Counted from the stretch's first letter, positions 49,195-58,345 are shown. The stretch is 64,000 nt of DNA from Rheinheimera lutimaris (GCF_013283795.1 NZ_JABSOD010000001.1:128009-192008); one strand, 5' to 3'. Notes: generated from the sequence alone by a model not told the origin. Made by a program: numbers and translations.

Positions 49195-50193
49195 ATGCGT
49201 CTTATTCAGTTTTATACATCAGACAAACAGCGCGCTGTAGCTATTGTTAATTCAGCCGACAGCGTTACAGTGCTGAGTAGCGTTAGTTCGGTTTATCAGT
49301 TGGCACAGCTGGCGCTGACTAACCAACTGTCATTGCAACAGCAAAGTCTGGCTCTTAAAAGCGACACCACGTTTAGCTATACCGACATTATTCAGCAACA
49401 ACGCTTGCTGCCACCCTATGATCATCCGAACGATGCCGCCCATATGCTGGTAACAGGCACCGGCCTGACCCACTTAGGCAGCGCCGACACCCGCGCCACT
49501 ATGCATGCGCAAACATCCGGCAAAGCCGACTCTGAGCTGACCGATACCATGAGAATGTTTAAGCTGGGAGTCGAAGGCGGCAAGCCTGTAGCTGGCCAGC
49601 AAGGCGTGCAGCCGGAATGGTTCTATAAAGGCGATGGCAGCATAGTTGTCGCACCAGGGGCAGCGTTAACCTCCCCTGCGTTTGCATTAGATGGCGGCGA
49701 AGAGCCGGAAATTGCCGGTTTGTACCTGATTGGCCCAGATGGCCAACCGTACCGGCTTGGCTTTGCTATTGGTAATGAGTTTTCTGATCATAAAACCGAG
49801 CGGCAGAACTACCTGTATCTGGCGCATTCGAAACTGCGGCCGTGCTCTTTTGGTCCTGAGCTGCTGGTAGGCGAGCTACCGGCTGATATACGTGGCCACT
49901 CACGGATTATCCGTAACGGCGAAACGGTGTGGCAAAAACCTTTTGTCAGCGGCGAGCAGAATATGTCGCACAGCATTGCCAACCTTGAAGCGCACCATTT
50001 TAAATACCGCCAGTTCTGCCGCCCGGGCGATGCCCATGTGCATTTCTTTGGCACCGCAACTTTAAGCTTTGGTGATGGCTTTGAAACGCAGGCCGGTGAT
50101 GTGTTTGAAATTGGCGCAGCGCCATTTGGCCAGCCACTGCAAAATACGCTGGCTGTCGATAGTGATACCAATGTGCAGGTTAAAGCGCTGTAA
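49195..50193 (+). CDS. AraD1/GguC-type 2-keto-3-deoxy-L-arabonate dehydratase (FAH superfamily)
   Basis: A 332-residue protein of the GguC/AraD1 branch of the fumarylacetoacetate hydrolase superfamily. The fold is visible from EWFYKGDGSIVV, the acidic metal-site region GGEEPEIAGLY, GFAIGNEFSDHKTE and the C-terminal GDAHVHFFGTATLSF. In the non-phosphorylating route it would convert 2-keto-3-deoxy-arabonate to 2-oxoglutarate semialdehyde, the substrate of the dehydrogenase at 43762-45378. It completes the pathway, since no DHDPS-like dehydratase or aldolase is present. An ATG after AGAGGAAC starts it. Confidence 0.85.
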   Translation: MRLIQFYTSDKQRAVAIVNSADSVTVLSSVSSVYQLAQLALTNQLSLQQQSLALKSDTTFSYTDIIQQQRLLPPYDHPNDAAHMLVTGTGLTHLGSADTRATMHAQTSGKADSELTDTMRMFKLGVEGGKPVAGQQGVQPEWFYKGDGSIVVAPGAALTSPAFALDGGEEPEIAGLYLIGPDGQPYRLGFAIGNEFSDHKTERQNYLYLAHSKLRPCSFGPELLVGELPADIRGHSRIIRNGETVWQKPFVSGEQNMSHSIANLEAHHFKYRQFCRPGDAHVHFFGTATLSFGDGFETQAGDVFEIGAAPFGQPLQNTLAVDSDTNVQVKAL

Positions 50194-50215
50194 CTGTAGC
50201 GCAGAGATGGCAAAA

Positions 50216-50264
50216 CAGTAAGCCAAAAGTGTAGTTAACAACAGTTGGTTTACTGCTTATTTTT
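50216..50264 (+). terminator. Possible terminator between AraD1 and the GntR gene
   Basis: An 11-base stem CAGTAAGCCAA/TTGGTTTACTG with one wobble pair and a long 18-base loop, followed by TTATTTTTAG. It lies between two convergent genes. Confidence 0.45.
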
Positions 50265-50282
50265 AGCGTATAGCTTAGTGTT

Positions 50283-51011
50283 TTATGCGCCGCTGCCGGT
50301 AAAATTGGTCAGGGCGTAATCGAGGTTTTCTTTTGATCGGCTGAGTAAACGCGACATGGCTTGTTTGGCGCCTTGCGCATCACCTGCTGCTATTGCCTCA
50401 TACACCGCTTTGTGCGCCGGCAGCGCTTCGGTATATTCATCACCAATTGAACTACTCAGACGGAATAACCCCATCAACGCCGTTTGGATGGTCATGCCCA
50501 GCGAAATCATAAATTCATTGTTAGTGGCATTCAGCACACAGAGGTGGAAATTCAGATCGCTGGAGAATACTTCATCAGTGCCCAGTTTAGCTTTTTCCAT
50601 ATCTTTATAAGCTTTAGCCAGCAATTTTATCTGCTCAGCAGTGCTGTTTTTCGCAGCCAGCTCTGCAGAGGCCGGTTCAAAAATTTCCCGTACTTCAAAC
50701 AAGGAGACAAAAAACTTTGGCGTAGGCTTAGACTCAAAACACCAACTGAGTATTTCGGTATCGAACATATTCCAATACTGCCGCGGCCGCACGCGGGTGC
50801 CCAGCTTGGGGCGCGCCTCAATTAAGCCTTTGGCAGTGAGAATTTTAAAGGCTTCACGCAGCGCGGTGCGCGATACATCCAGTTCTGCACCAATGGCAGC
50901 TTCGTTCGGAATATATTCACCCGGCGTATAAACCCCACTAACAATACGGGTTCCCAGCTCTTCGGCCACCCAACCATGGATACTTTGCGGACGATTTCTG
51001 CCTGCAGCCAT
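50283..51011 (-). CDS. GntR/FadR-family transcriptional regulator (FCD domain), likely controls the locus
   Basis: A 242-residue regulator. The N-terminal winged helix (about 8-75) has PGEYIPNEAAIGAELDVSRTALREAF with the recognition helix, then an all-helical FCD effector domain (about 95-230) with FEVREIFEPASAELAA, FHLCVLNATNN and AHKAVYEAIAAGDAQGA; conserved Asp/His positions of FCD metal sites are present. It probably senses arabinose or one of its acid products and represses the surrounding genes. A motif copy stands 58 bases before its own ATG, so autoregulation is likely. Confidence 0.85.
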   Translation of the reverse strand: MAAGRNRPQSIHGWVAEELGTRIVSGVYTPGEYIPNEAAIGAELDVSRTALREAFKILTAKGLIEARPKLGTRVRPRQYWNMFDTEILSWCFESKPTPKFFVSLFEVREIFEPASAELAAKNSTAEQIKLLAKAYKDMEKAKLGTDEVFSSDLNFHLCVLNATNNEFMISLGMTIQTALMGLFRLSSSIGDEYTEALPAHKAVYEAIAAGDAQGAKQAMSRLLSRSKENLDYALTNFTGSGA

Positions 51012-51068
51012 TCAGTTTCCCCTTGCTCACACCTGTACTATCAACCGTAACCGCTTAACTGTGCCAAT

Positions 51069-51083
51069 ACTACTACAATAATA
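51069..51083 (+). promoter_or_regulatory. Operator-like site E upstream of the GntR gene
   Basis: ACTACTACAATAATA, 13 of 15 to the shared motif, in the region that should hold the regulator's own promoter. Confidence 0.58.
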
Positions 51084-51138
51084 TATGTCCTATCTTATTA
51101 ATGCAGAAAAACCCATAATCTAAGCCCCCTTAGCAACA

Positions 51139-52143
51139 TTATGGCAGCACAAAACCCACAGCATCATTCACTTTTGCCAGTGTCGCTGCGGCGCGCGAAC
51201 GGGCTTTTTCTGCTCCGGCACGCATTACTGTGGTTAAGGTCGTTTGATCAGCGCGCAACTCGGTAAAGGTTTTCTGTACCGGCTCCAGCAAAGCAATGAC
51301 CGCATCAGCAACATCGCCTTTTAAATGGCCGTACATTTTACCTTCGTACTCCGCCTCTAACGCAGCGATGCCCTTGCCGGTTACACCGCTTAAAATACTC
51401 AGCAGATTCGCTACGCCAGGCTTAGCGTCGAGATCAAAGCGCACCCGTGGCGGGTCTTCTGAATCTGTCATCGCCTTTTTAAACTTCTTGCTAATCATTT
51501 TCGGATCTTCGAGCAACCCGACAAAATTCCATGGGTTTTCATCCGACTTAGACATCTTCTTCGTTGGGTCTTGCAAACTCATTACCCGTGCGGCTACCGG
51601 CGGAATAAACGGCTCCGGTACAGTAAAAATGTCGCCGTGCACCGCGTTAAAGCGTGTTGCTACATCACGGGCCAATTCTAAATGCTGCTTTTGATCATGC
51701 CCCACCGGAATTTGATTCGCCTGATACAATAAAATATCCGCAGCCATCAATACCGGGTAAGTAAACAAGCCAGCGTTAACGTTGTGCGTATGGCGCTCAG
51801 ATTTATCTTTAAACTGCGTCATCCGGCTTAGCTCACCAAACTGGGTGTAGCAGTTCAGTACCCAGGCCAGCTGGCTGTGTTCCGGCACGTGCGACTGCAT
51901 AAACACGGCAGAGCGCTTTGGATCGATGCCACAGGCCAGATACAGCGCCAAACTGTCCAACGAGGCACTCCGCAGCGCGGCGGGTTCCTGACGCACCGTT
52001 ATGGCGTGTAAATCAACAATACAGTACAAGCAATCATAGTCATCCTGCATTTTGTCCCACTGGCGCAGCGCCCCCAGATAGTTACCTATGGTAAGTTGTC
52101 CGGACGGTTGTGCACCACTTAGCACAATTGGCTTATTGCTCAT
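51139..52143 (-). CDS. trpS: Tryptophanyl-tRNA synthetase
   Basis: Charges tRNA-Trp. From ATG 52143 it has 334 residues, the same as E. coli TrpS. The class I HIGH-like motif is [12 protein letters not shown] near the start and KMSKS lies in [14 protein letters not shown]. The GTG 12 bases upstream in frame is less likely. In E. coli trpS follows rpe and gph; here gph is absent between rpe and trpS. Confidence 0.97.
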   Translation of the reverse strand: MSNKPIVLSGAQPSGQLTIGNYLGALRQWDKMQDDYDCLYCIVDLHAITVRQEPAALRSASLDSLALYLACGIDPKRSAVFMQSHVPEHSQLAWVLNCYTQFGELSRMTQFKDKSERHTHNVNAGLFTYPVLMAADILLYQANQIPVGHDQKQHLELARDVATRFNAVHGDIFTVPEPFIPPVAARVMSLQDPTKKMSKSDENPWNFVGLLEDPKMISKKFKKAMTDSEDPPRVRFDLDAKPGVANLLSILSGVTGKGIAALEAEYEGKMYGHLKGDVADAVIALLEPVQKTFTELRADQTTLTTVMRAGAEKARSRAAATLAKVNDAVGFVLP

Positions 52144-52236
52144 AACGGTATCCACTTAAAAGCTTATTGATAAAGGCTTGCCGGTCATTGCCGGTCAAAG
52201 AGCTGCATTATAACCATATCAGCGCGGCACAACAGT

Positions 52237-52257
52237 AAAAAAGCCGCTTAACGCGGC
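52237..52257 (-). terminator. Terminator overlapping the end of rpe
   Basis: GCCGC/GCGGC stem with the stop codon in its five-base loop, followed on the minus strand by six T. Confidence 0.82.
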
Positions 52258-52922
52258 ACTTTTGCTAACTGTTGCCGCATCTTATTTATGGCATCCGTGT
52301 AATCTGCTGCATTAAATATTGCCGACCCGGCGACAAACATATCGGCGCCGGCAGCCGCAATATCTGCGATATTATCCACATTAACGCCGCCATCAATTTC
52401 CAGCCGGATTGGCAAACCGCTGTTATCGATAATTTTGCGTGCGGCTGCTAACTTATTCAACGTAGCCGGAATAAACTTTTGCCCGCCAAAGCCCGGATTT
52501 ACCGACATCAGCAGCACAACATCCACTTTATCTAATACATAATCCAGGTAACTCAGCGGGGTGCCGGGGTTAAACACTAATCCGGCCTGACAGCCATGGC
52601 TTTTAATTAATTGCAGGGTTCGGTCAATATGGCGTGACGCCTCGGGGTGAAACGTAATAATGCTGGCACCAGCCTCTGCAAACTGTGGTATCAGGCTATC
52701 TACCGGTTCAACCATTAAATGCACATCTATCGGCGCGGTAATGCCATAGTTTCTCAGCGCTTTGCACACCATAGGCCCCATGGTCAGATTAGGCACATAA
52801 TGGTTATCCATCACATCGAAGTGCACCACATCAGCCCCTGCCTGCAGTACAGCTGCTACGTCATCACCCAGCCGGGCAAAATCAGCAGACAAAATGGACG
52901 GTGCAATCAGATAAGGTTGCAT
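52248..52922 (-). CDS. rpe: Ribulose-phosphate 3-epimerase
   Basis: Pentose phosphate pathway enzyme that interconverts ribulose 5-phosphate and xylulose 5-phosphate. 224 residues, standard. Motifs: [28 protein letters not shown] with metal His/Asp, [25 protein letters not shown] and LEIDGGVN. The stop lies within its terminator, so it is probably a single unit ending before trpS. Confidence 0.97.
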   Translation of the reverse strand: MQPYLIAPSILSADFARLGDDVAAVLQAGADVVHFDVMDNHYVPNLTMGPMVCKALRNYGITAPIDVHLMVEPVDSLIPQFAEAGASIITFHPEASRHIDRTLQLIKSHGCQAGLVFNPGTPLSYLDYVLDKVDVVLLMSVNPGFGGQKFIPATLNKLAAARKIIDNSGLPIRLEIDGGVNVDNIADIAAAGADMFVAGSAIFNAADYTDAINKMRQQLAKVPR

Positions 52923-53156
52923 ACTGTTATTCCGTTAAATTCTCGTGCGCAAACTGTACTGAATTTGCCTGAAAATTGCACCTGCTGATGACTGCGTCAA
53001 GGTGCACAAAAAAAAAGCAATAGCGCACCATTTCAGCACAATCGCTTAATCTCATTAAAACTAAAAATTGCTATATGCATGAAAATAATCAAAAAAAATT
53101 TCATGGCATATATATTGGAACCTTCTGTTGAGGGAACATAAAAAAGGGTGACGAAA

Positions 53157-53837
53157 ATGATAAAAGCAGCAAAAGTGACAACACTGGCATCAAGCATAGT
53201 TTTATTGGGTCTGTCTGTCAGCAGCATTACAGCTTCAGCAGCAGAGTTAAGCGGCGATATTACCTTTGCTTCGGACTATGCGTTTCGCGGCATATCACAA
53301 ACCGAAGAGGCTCCGGCCTTACAAGGAGGCTTATCACTTACCGACGAGTCCGGTTTTTATGTTTCAGTTTGGGGCTCAAACGTCGACTTTTTGGCGGAAG
53401 GCACTTTAGAGCTGGACGTGATGCTGGGCTGGAGCGGCGCCATTAACGACGATTGGTCAACTGACGTCGGTATTATGCGCTACGGCTATCCAAATACCGC
53501 TACCCCCGGTTCAAACTTCTGGGAAGTCTATGGCTCTTTGTCATATAAAGACCTTACTTTCGGTTTAGCCTATAGCGATGATTACTACCTAAACAGCGGC
53601 GATTTCTTTTATCTTTATGCCAATTACAGCTACGCACTGATGGAAAACCTGAGCCTGGACTTGCATGTAGGCCAAAATGAATATGATGACAGCAGTGCCA
53701 GCTATCTGGACTGGAGTGTTGGTGTCAGCACAGAAGTAATGGGCGCAGGTTTAAGCCTGGCTTATGTTGATACTGACGTTGATGGTTCCTACCTTGCAGA
53801 CAGCCGGGTTGTTTTCTCCATTTCAAAAAGCTTTTAA
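53157..53837 (+). CDS. TorF-family putative porin
   Basis: A 226-residue outer-membrane barrel protein with signal peptide (about 1-28, cut after ASA). The start of the mature part, ELSGDITFASDYAFRGISQT, is the hallmark of the Gcw_chp/TorF family (PF09694), and the chain ends with VVFSISKSF, an aromatic end expected for barrels. Substrate is unknown. ATG 53157 follows GGGTGA; GTG 53148 in the same frame is less likely. It stands alone between rpe and dam. Confidence 0.85.
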   Translation: MIKAAKVTTLASSIVLLGLSVSSITASAAELSGDITFASDYAFRGISQTEEAPALQGGLSLTDESGFYVSVWGSNVDFLAEGTLELDVMLGWSGAINDDWSTDVGIMRYGYPNTATPGSNFWEVYGSLSYKDLTFGLAYSDDYYLNSGDFFYLYANYSYALMENLSLDLHVGQNEYDDSSASYLDWSVGVSTEVMGAGLSLAYVDTDVDGSYLADSRVVFSISKSF

Positions 53838-53846
53838 TATAAAACA

Positions 53847-53879
53847 AGCTGCCGACATGGCTATATAGTGTCGGCAGCT
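53847..53879 (+). terminator. Hairpin after the TorF-like gene
   Basis: A perfect 11-base stem AGCTGCCGACA/TGTCGGCAGCT with an 11-base loop. The following bases are AT-rich without a real T-run. Confidence 0.55.
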
Positions 53880-53981
53880 AAATATAATTTCATGCTGAAG
53901 TATGGTTAATTAATAATCGACTTGTATCGGCAACGCCAATGTTTTATCATCAGAGCGTTTTGAAGAGCAAACGGATTTAAC

Positions 53982-54239
53982 ATGAAATTTACCAGTTATT
54001 ATAAAGCCGCGTTTATTTCAGCTGCGCTCATTGTCGGCGCTGTTACTATTGTACTGCCTTCAATTACTTCCCATCCGCAATGTCAGTCGCTATCAACCCC
54101 CTCCGCTATTGAAGAGTGTTACAAAACAACGGAGCGTAGTTGGGTAAGCTGGTTCCAGGGCAAGAGCCGTTCCACACAATTTCATTTCGTTGACTTGCTG
54201 GAGTTACTCAGCAGGTTAAGTCCGGCACAAAAACCCTGA
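53982..54239 (+). CDS. Small exported or membrane-anchored protein of unknown function
   Basis: An 85-residue protein with one N-terminal hydrophobic segment (about 8-26, AAFISAALIVGAVTIVLP) and two Cys residues that could form a disulfide (PQCQS and EECYK). No family is recognised. Its stop overlaps the next gene's ATG (TGATG), so it is translationally linked to the DUF2970-like gene. Confidence 0.6.
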   Translation: MKFTSYYKAAFISAALIVGAVTIVLPSITSHPQCQSLSTPSAIEECYKTTERSWVSWFQGKSRSTQFHFVDLLELLSRLSPAQKP

Positions 54240-54466
54240 TGCCATCCGGCAGTAAAAACGAAAATAAAGTTTCGACGCCGCAAAAACCTGGCATATTACA
54301 GGTTATTAAAGCGGTGCTGGGTGCTTTCGCCGGTGTGCAGTCTGAACAACAACGTCAGCAGGATTTTTCGGCCGGCAGCCCGCTACCTTACATTATTGCC
54401 GGTGTCATCTTCACCCTGCTTTTTGTGGTAATACTATTACTTGTGGTGAGATGGGTCTTGTCTTAG
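54239..54466 (+). CDS. DUF2970-like small membrane protein
   Basis: A 75-residue protein with IKAVLGAFAGVQSEQQRQQDF, then a C-terminal membrane segment (about 50-73). This matches the DUF2970 pattern (PF11174), function unknown. It overlaps the preceding gene by one base and the 3' end of convergent dam by 56 bases. Confidence 0.75.
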   Translation: MPSGSKNENKVSTPQKPGILQVIKAVLGAFAGVQSEQQRQQDFSAGSPLPYIIAGVIFTLLFVVILLLVVRWVLS

Positions 54467-55286
54467 GCAAGTACACTGCAAACAATTCTGCCACTTTGCC
54501 ACGGCTTGCGCCTTTCTGACTAATCGACCTGCCTACTTGCAAGCTGTGTAATGCTGCCGGTTGATAAATTTTCCGCGTCCAGGTTGTATCGTGATTACTG
54601 ATCACCACAGCAATACCCCGCCGCTGCGCCTGCTCAGCTAAATTCGCCAACTGCGCCTGATCGTCCAGGGTAAACCCCTCGCGCGCATAACCGGTGAAGC
54701 TGGCAGTTTTGCTTAACGGCACATAAGGCGGGTCACAATAGATCACTGCTCCGGCTTCAGCATTTTGTATAACTTGCTGATATCCGCTACAGCTAAACAG
54801 AGCACGCTGTGCTTTCTCAGCAAAAAAATACAGCTCGGCTTCCGGAAAATACGGCTTTTTATAACTGCCAAAAGGCACGTTAAACTTGCCGGATAAATTA
54901 TAGCGACACAGCCCATTGTAGCCATGGCGATTTAAATACAAAAACAGCTGTGCCCGCTCATAGGCATCGCTGCTTTGATTAAACTGCTGACGGAAATTCA
55001 GATAACAGTCACGCTGATTGGTTAGCGGCGTAAACAAATCGCGGGCATCGGCAATAAAGCGTTCCGACTGCGATTTAATCAGCTGATACAAGCTGATTAA
55101 ATCTGCATTTATGTCATTTAGCTGGTAACGGGGAAAATCCGTATTTAAGAACACCGAGCCGGCACCAACAAATGGCTCTATCAATAACTCGCTGTCAGGT
55201 AAATGCCGGCTTATTGCATCAACCAAATTGTATTTGCCGCCGGCCCACTTTAAGAATGCCCGGCTTTTCCGCTTCGATAGCTGCAT
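54411..55286 (-). CDS. dam: DNA adenine methyltransferase (GATC), Dam
   Basis: Methylates adenine in GATC, used for mismatch repair, replication control and gene regulation. 291 residues; E. coli Dam has 278. The S-adenosylmethionine motif FLKWAGGKYNL is at the N-terminus and the catalytic motif IV YCDPPYVPL is present. It follows damX by six bases, in the usual aroK-aroB-damX-dam order. Its 3' end overlaps the DUF2970-like gene on the other strand. Confidence 0.96.
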   Translation of the reverse strand: MQLSKRKSRAFLKWAGGKYNLVDAISRHLPDSELLIEPFVGAGSVFLNTDFPRYQLNDINADLISLYQLIKSQSERFIADARDLFTPLTNQRDCYLNFRQQFNQSSDAYERAQLFLYLNRHGYNGLCRYNLSGKFNVPFGSYKKPYFPEAELYFFAEKAQRALFSCSGYQQVIQNAEAGAVIYCDPPYVPLSKTASFTGYAREGFTLDDQAQLANLAEQAQRRGIAVVISNHDTTWTRKIYQPAALHSLQVGRSISQKGASRGKVAELFAVYLPKTRPISPQVIVLPQKAG

Positions 55287-55292
55287 CAGACG

Positions 55293-56615
55293 CTATTCCG
55301 TACCGGCGTTCTGCCGGCTGCGTTGCTGAGCTTTCACTTCCGCCTGTATCGACTGTATGGTTTTAACAAAAGGTCCGGTAGCACGCAATGCTTCGGGCAG
55401 TTTATCCCGCTCAGCTTTAGCCGCTGCAGCGTCGCTAAATGGCGCCAACAGCAGTACTAATTGCATTTTTCCCTGCCAACTGCGCTGGTAAGTTAATGTC
55501 TGCAGCTGCGGATAAGCCAGTTTAAAGCGCTGCAATGCAGCATCACTGGACAGCACTGCCAATTGCAGGGCAACCTGTTGTTTATCTATTAACAGCAATT
55601 GCTGTTCGTCAAACAGATAGTCTGCTACCGGCTCCGGTTCTGTTACAAGCTCCGGGTAGGCTGCAGGGGTGCTAATCTGAATATCCTCAGCTATCTCAGT
55701 CTCTGCTATGTCAGTGGCATTGTGATCAGGAGAAACACTATCCGGCTCTACAGTATCCGTTGCCATAAGCTCTTCTGATGTTGGCTGCATTATTTGTGCG
55801 ACACTTTCTGCTTCAGCCGCTTTAATATCTGCGACAACCGGGAGCTCCGCTTGCTGCACTAATGTTTCAACCGGCTTGCTAACCGGTATCCTTACAGCTT
55901 TTTTCTGCGGCTGCGGCCATAACATAAATGCCAACATTGCAATAATCAGTAATCCGGCAACAGCAGCGACTGACTGCTTTGCGGATACACGAAATCGCTG
56001 CGGCTTGCTGTCGGTAGAATCAGCAGCTTCCATATCAAGCGGCGCGTGCATTAGCTTGTGCAGGTTGCCGTCAGCCGAAGCAAGGCGCTGCGCTATTTCT
56101 ATACTATTAAGGTTTTCTTGCTGCAACAGATACTCGGCATCTGCCGTGGTTATTTGACCTAAGGTTAACACGAGCCCTTCATCAGCAACTTTATTTGCAG
56201 AGAAACAAAACAGCACGCACGGCAACGCAGCAACTTGCTGCAACAGCGTGGCAGAAAAACGCTCTGCGTCATCAATAATAAGCAGTAATGGCAGTGACGA
56301 CGACTGCACACCAATTTGGGCAGCTAATGGCATATCTGCTTGCCAGACGTTACCAAACCATTGTTGCATCAACTGCTGCTGTGCTTTAACGTCATCAGCC
56401 GGCGGGTTTAGCATAGCGACGTTATACTGTCCGGAGAACAACTCTGCCACAGCCATTGCCAGCGTCGACTTACCACTGCCTTCAGCTCCGGTAGCATGGA
56501 TTTGCGTACTGTCGTTAAATGCCAGTTGAAATAGCAAGCGCTGCAGCCACTCATGCTGCGACGGTGTAAGGTGGTTAAGCGATGCCAGTTTTGTCTGTAG
56601 CTCAGTTGTATCCAT
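55293..56615 (-). CDS. damX: DamX-type cell-division protein with AAA ATPase and SPOR domains
   Basis: From ATG 56615 it has 440 residues. An N-terminal AAA-like domain has Walker A GAEGSGKSTLAMA and Walker B LLIIDDAERF, then a membrane segment at about 225-245 (VAAVAGLLIIAMLAFMLWP), an acidic low-complexity linker and a C-terminal SPOR domain (about 345-425) that binds denuded peptidoglycan at the septum. The start overlaps aroB by 14 bases. E. coli DamX lacks a clear ATPase motif in the cytoplasmic part; a Walker-bearing form is usual in marine gammaproteobacteria. Confidence 0.88.
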   Translation of the reverse strand: MDTTELQTKLASLNHLTPSQHEWLQRLLFQLAFNDSTQIHATGAEGSGKSTLAMAVAELFSGQYNVAMLNPPADDVKAQQQLMQQWFGNVWQADMPLAAQIGVQSSSLPLLLIIDDAERFSATLLQQVAALPCVLFCFSANKVADEGLVLTLGQITTADAEYLLQQENLNSIEIAQRLASADGNLHKLMHAPLDMEAADSTDSKPQRFRVSAKQSVAAVAGLLIIAMLAFMLWPQPQKKAVRIPVSKPVETLVQQAELPVVADIKAAEAESVAQIMQPTSEELMATDTVEPDSVSPDHNATDIAETEIAEDIQISTPAAYPELVTEPEPVADYLFDEQQLLLIDKQQVALQLAVLSSDAALQRFKLAYPQLQTLTYQRSWQGKMQLVLLLAPFSDAAAAKAERDKLPEALRATGPFVKTIQSIQAEVKAQQRSRQNAGTE

Positions 56616-57672
56616 GGCCAAACACCTCTGTCAGTTCCGTTTCAGTTACGTCGTCAACTACCGCTGATTGGCAAAATGCTGTTGGCAGAACAAACCGCAT
56701 AGTGCCGTGCTTAACTTTTTTATCGGTTTTCATATAAGGCAAAAAATCAGTGATGCGCATGTTTTCCGGCGCAGTAACAGGCAAACTAAAAGCACGCAGT
56801 AATGCCTTGGTCTCTTCAAGCTCTGTGGTTGTAAGCCAGCCACGGGATACCGCTAACTCAGATGCCATGACCATGCCGGCAGCCACGGCTTCTCCATGCA
56901 GCCATTCACCATAGCCCAGGTGTGCCTCTATTGCGTGGCCAAACGTATGACCCAGGTTTAATAGCGCCCGCTCGCCCTGCTCGGTTTCATCACGGCTGAC
57001 GATATCAGCTTTCATCCGGCAACAATGTTGGATCATTTGTGCCAATGTGTCGGGGTCAAGTTGTTGAATAAGTTGCTGGTGTTGCTGTAACCAGCGAAAA
57101 AACCCGGCATCACTGATCAACGCATACTTAATCACTTCAGCCATACCTGCGGCAAATTCACGCGACGGTAAACTGGCCAGTACAGCTGTATTGATTAAAA
57201 CCTGCACCGGTTGCTTAAAAGCGCCGATCATGTTTTTACCCAGTGGGTGATTTACCGCAGTTTTGCCGCCAACTGAAGAATCGACCTGAGATAACAAAGT
57301 GGTAGGAATTTGCAAAAAACTCACACCGCGTTGGTAACAAGCTGCTACAAACCCGGTCAAATCGCCGATAACGCCGCCACCTAATGCAACTAACAGCACA
57401 TCACGCGACATACGTTGTTCCAGCAGAAAGCTCAGCACTTGCTCAAAAGAGCTGAGCGTTTTAAATGCTTCACCGTCGGGTAACAGAAAATGCTGCACAT
57501 TAGCAGCACTGAACAACGCCTGAGCCTGCGAAAGATATAACGCAGCCACAGTAGGATTGGATACAATGACGACTTGCTTGCAAGCTGCTATGCCAGCATC
57601 AAGTCCGTTAAAATTGTCTGAAATATAAATGCTGTAGCTGCGTTCGCCAAGTTGCACCTCAACTTTTTGCAT
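56602..57672 (-). CDS. aroB: 3-Dehydroquinate synthase
   Basis: Second step of the shikimate pathway, converting DAHP to 3-dehydroquinate with NAD and a divalent metal. 356 residues. Motifs: LPDGEAFKTL, LVALGGGVIGDLTGFVAACYQRG, TTLLSQVDSSVGGKTAVN, LNLGHTFGHAIEA and HGEAVAAGM with metal His/Glu. It lies 24 bases after aroK and overlaps damX. Confidence 0.97.
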   Translation of the reverse strand: MQKVEVQLGERSYSIYISDNFNGLDAGIAACKQVVIVSNPTVAALYLSQAQALFSAANVQHFLLPDGEAFKTLSSFEQVLSFLLEQRMSRDVLLVALGGGVIGDLTGFVAACYQRGVSFLQIPTTLLSQVDSSVGGKTAVNHPLGKNMIGAFKQPVQVLINTAVLASLPSREFAAGMAEVIKYALISDAGFFRWLQQHQQLIQQLDPDTLAQMIQHCCRMKADIVSRDETEQGERALLNLGHTFGHAIEAHLGYGEWLHGEAVAAGMVMASELAVSRGWLTTTELEETKALLRAFSLPVTAPENMRITDFLPYMKTDKKVKHGTMRFVLPTAFCQSAVVDDVTETELTEVFGHGYN

Positions 57673-57696
57673 CAGCAGCTCCCCGATAGCTATAAA

Positions 57697-58215
57697 CTAG
57701 AAACCCAATTTATCGATAATTTGGCTGGCAACAGCGCGTGCACTTTGCTCATCTGTACGTACAGTAAAGTCAGCAATTTCAGCATACAGTGGATTACGTT
57801 CTTCAGCCAATCTTTCCAGCACCTCTTTTGGCGCCTCTTCTGTCTGTAATAACGGCCGGCGTTTATCACGCTGAGTGCGGGCTACCTGCTTTTCGATAGG
57901 CGTTTCCAGGTAAACTACTATGCCCCGAGCGGATAACCGGTTACGGGTTTCCTTGCTCAATACTGAGCCGCCGCCTGTCGCAAGCACAATGCCCTGCAAC
58001 TCTGTCAGGTCCTGAATGACATTTTCTTCACGCACACGGAAGCCTTCTTCACCTTCCAGATCAAATACCCAGGCAATATCGGCACCGGTGCGGCGTTCGA
58101 TTTCCTGATCTGAATCGTAGAATTCCAGATGAAGCATGTCTGCTAAGTGACGTCCAATTGTGCTTTTTCCGGCACCCATAGGGCCAACGAGGAAGATATT
58201 ACGTTTTTCTGCCAT
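57697..58215 (-). CDS. aroK: Shikimate kinase I
   Basis: Phosphorylates shikimate. 172 residues, typical of AroK. It has Walker [16 protein letters not shown], the shikimate-binding [16 protein letters not shown], GLxxATGGGSV-type segment ([10 protein letters not shown]) and the adenine-region [10 protein letters not shown]. It is the first gene of the aroK-aroB-damX-dam operon and lies 168 bases from the pilQ stop on the same strand. Confidence 0.97.
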   Translation of the reverse strand: MAEKRNIFLVGPMGAGKSTIGRHLADMLHLEFYDSDQEIERRTGADIAWVFDLEGEEGFRVREENVIQDLTELQGIVLATGGGSVLSKETRNRLSARGIVVYLETPIEKQVARTQRDKRRPLLQTEEAPKEVLERLAEERNPLYAEIADFTVRTDEQSARAVASQIIDKLGF

Positions 58216-58345
58216 AAGTCGTATTACTAATCAGCTAACTCAGTGAAAAGTTGAATTCAAGGACCAAAAGGCTCCCACGAAAATTTGAAGCGCTGAATTA
58301 TGTCAGGAATAGCCTTTTGTTGGCAAGCTAATTCTCAAACGCATC

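Noticed and set aside
29740-51020. Possible mobile element or genomic island borders around the arabinan locus
   Set aside because: No integrase, transposase, tRNA or flanking direct repeats were seen; acquisition by transfer stays possible but is not supported by the sequence alone.
53033-53227. 64-residue hydrophobic frame on the minus strand
   Set aside because: Overlaps the start of the TorF-like gene and its AT-rich promoter; hydrophobicity is expected from AT-rich DNA and there is no good ribosome-binding site.
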